Of a stretch of 64,000 nt of DNA, positions 63,283 through 64,000 are shown in pieces. Position 1 is the first letter of the stretch. Each line of letters starts with the position of its first letter. The position numbers and the translations under genes were made by a program. Source of the DNA: Sphingobacterium sp. UT-1RO-CII-1 (GTDB taxonomy: Bacteria; Bacteroidota; Bacteroidia; Sphingobacteriales; Sphingobacteriaceae); contig NZ_JAPPVJ010000003.1 in assembly GCF_026711005.1 (NCBI RefSeq), forward strand, positions 1 to 64,000. Direction: 5' to 3'. The notes below the pieces were generated by a model. It had not been told where the DNA came from and did no database searches. It worked only from the letters and a program-made list of their open reading frames with translations.

Positions 63283-63702
63283 ACTTAAAAAAATTAAAAG
63301 TCAAAAACCAAATAGCTCAGCATGCTCCGTGCACACTATGCCAGCATTGTTTTTCAGAAGGCCTTCTGATTTTTTGGGAAGTATTGAACCCCTGTTATTG
63401 TATTTAATTATTGCTTCCCATACCAAAAATCAAATACAACAACTCAGCTCTTTTGTGAAATAACCGTATAACTAATCGATCATCTGCTTATAGTTATAGC
63501 GGAAATGTCAAGACAAACATAAATCGCATTCAAAACAAAAAAGTACATGTTTCCAATTTTTCCATTTTTTCCAACAAAAAACATTTTAATTCAAAATATA
63601 TAGAATGTTTATTCTCATTATTTAAAATAAAATTCCGAATAACATATTTTAAATTACGGTTTCCCGTAAAACCACCGCATAGAAGTAATTTATTTTTGTT
63701 TA
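63283..63702. other. 420-nt intergenic region with inverted repeats
   Basis: It contains a 16-bp perfect palindrome TCAGAAGGCCTTCTGA (63354-63369) followed by six T, the pair TGGGAAG/CTTCCCA (63375-63421), and TTACGG/CCGTAA (63654-63669). No convincing gene is seen; a minus-strand frame at 63530-63844 overlaps the start of the plus-strand gene and is unlikely. Confidence 0.5.
63691..63698 (+). promoter_or_regulatory. Promoter -7 element of the right-edge gene
   Basis: TATTTTTG fits TAnnTTTG and ends only 4 nt before the ATG at 63703, so the message would be leaderless or nearly so. An inverted repeat (63654-63669) lies near the -33 region. Confidence 0.5.
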
Positions 63703-64000
63703 ATGTTTGACAATTTTCAAGAAGCAGTAAGACAAGCCTATATTTTTTTAAAATCAAATAATAAGCTTCATTTTGACAGTGAAATTCCTTCAACAGGTAT
63801 CTTAAAAAAATGGTGTATATCAATATATAAAAAAGGATTATCACGAGAGGATGAACAGGTATTTGATCTTTTTTTTGATCGATTAGACAAAAATGAATGT
63901 CTTGAACGACTTATAAAAAAAACAGACCCTGATAAATTCCGGCCTTTACGAAATTTTATTTCAGGCGCCACAAAATCTAACCCAGACGAAAAGCTAGTAA
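63703..64000 (+). CDS. Hypothetical protein (partial, runs off right edge)
   Basis: ATG 63703 opens a frame running past the window edge, 99 codons visible: MFDNFQEAVRQAYIFLKSNN to NPDEKL. It is charged and helical, lacks a signal peptide, and has 'STGILKKWCISIYKKGLS'. I recognise no family. A near-ideal -7 promoter box immediately upstream supports this start. No codon-use change relative to neighbours was evident. Confidence 0.6.
   Translation, partial: MFDNFQEAVRQAYIFLKSNNKLHFDSEIPSTGILKKWCISIYKKGLSREDEQVFDLFFDRLDKNECLERLIKKTDPDKFRPLRNFISGATKSNPDEKLV

Noticed and set aside
63530..63844. Minus-strand frame of 104 codons
   Set aside because: It overlaps the promoter and start of the plus-strand gene, is rich in Leu/Tyr/Lys expected by chance in AT-rich DNA, and has no motif.

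Overview
The window is AT-rich DNA from a Bacteroidota chromosome, most likely Sphingobacteriaceae (Sphingobacterium/Pedobacter-like). Support comes from promoters of the TAnnTTTG type rather than E. coli -10 boxes, a DUF3078 outer-membrane protein, S46 and S9 dipeptidyl-peptidases, a one-chain E1 alpha/beta 2-oxoacid dehydrogenase, a DAHP synthase/chorismate mutase fusion, and a TPR-type lipoprotein histidine kinase.

Region 1 (1-18,832, all minus strand) is the structural half of an HK97-type, long-tailed prophage. Reading from the host junction leftward: tyrosine integrase, two small unknown genes, small and large terminase, portal, capsid protease, major capsid, small connector-region genes, head-tail connectors, tail tube, tail-assembly chaperone pair with a -1 frameshift heptamer, tape measure, and a giant tail-tip protein that runs off the left edge. 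Lysis, replication and repressor genes are not in the window and may lie further left. The host junction lies close to 18,833-18,935, where tandem 11-bp repeats precede the integrase.

Region 2 (18,936-25,900): HAD phosphatase plus TSUP exporter, a decayed secreted-protein gene, a fluoride riboswitch, a CLC-F type fluoride antiporter, a P-loop ATPase interrupted by one TGA codon, an Lrp regulator and FabH. Region 3 (25,900-31,000): a trimethylamine-monooxygenase-like FMO behind a long structured leader, a TetR regulator with a palindromic operator, two small membrane genes and a secreted M1 peptidase. Region 4 (31,150-39,250): mreB-mreC-mreD-mrdA-rodA elongation operon and a convergent transporter/YigZ/nucleoside phosphorylase operon. 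Region 5 (39,560-44,340): pheA, DAHP synthase/chorismate mutase, aroA and aroC. A Phe/Tyr-rich leader peptide and a strong terminator precede pheA, so transcription attenuation by aromatic amino acids is predicted. Region 6 (44,380-64,000): E1 dehydrogenase, small metabolic genes, rlmH, DUF3078, ribE, a CLC channel with CBS domains, oxyR, DPP11 and DPP4-type peptidases, an outer-membrane barrel, a two-component system and a partial gene at the right edge.

Points that deserve a second look are the pheA leader, the fluoride riboswitch separated from its transporter by about 400 nt, a three-copy terminator-hairpin element shared by prophage and host, the single TGA in the ATPase, and the structured leader of the FMO gene. 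No tRNA, rRNA, CRISPR array or insertion sequence was recognised.
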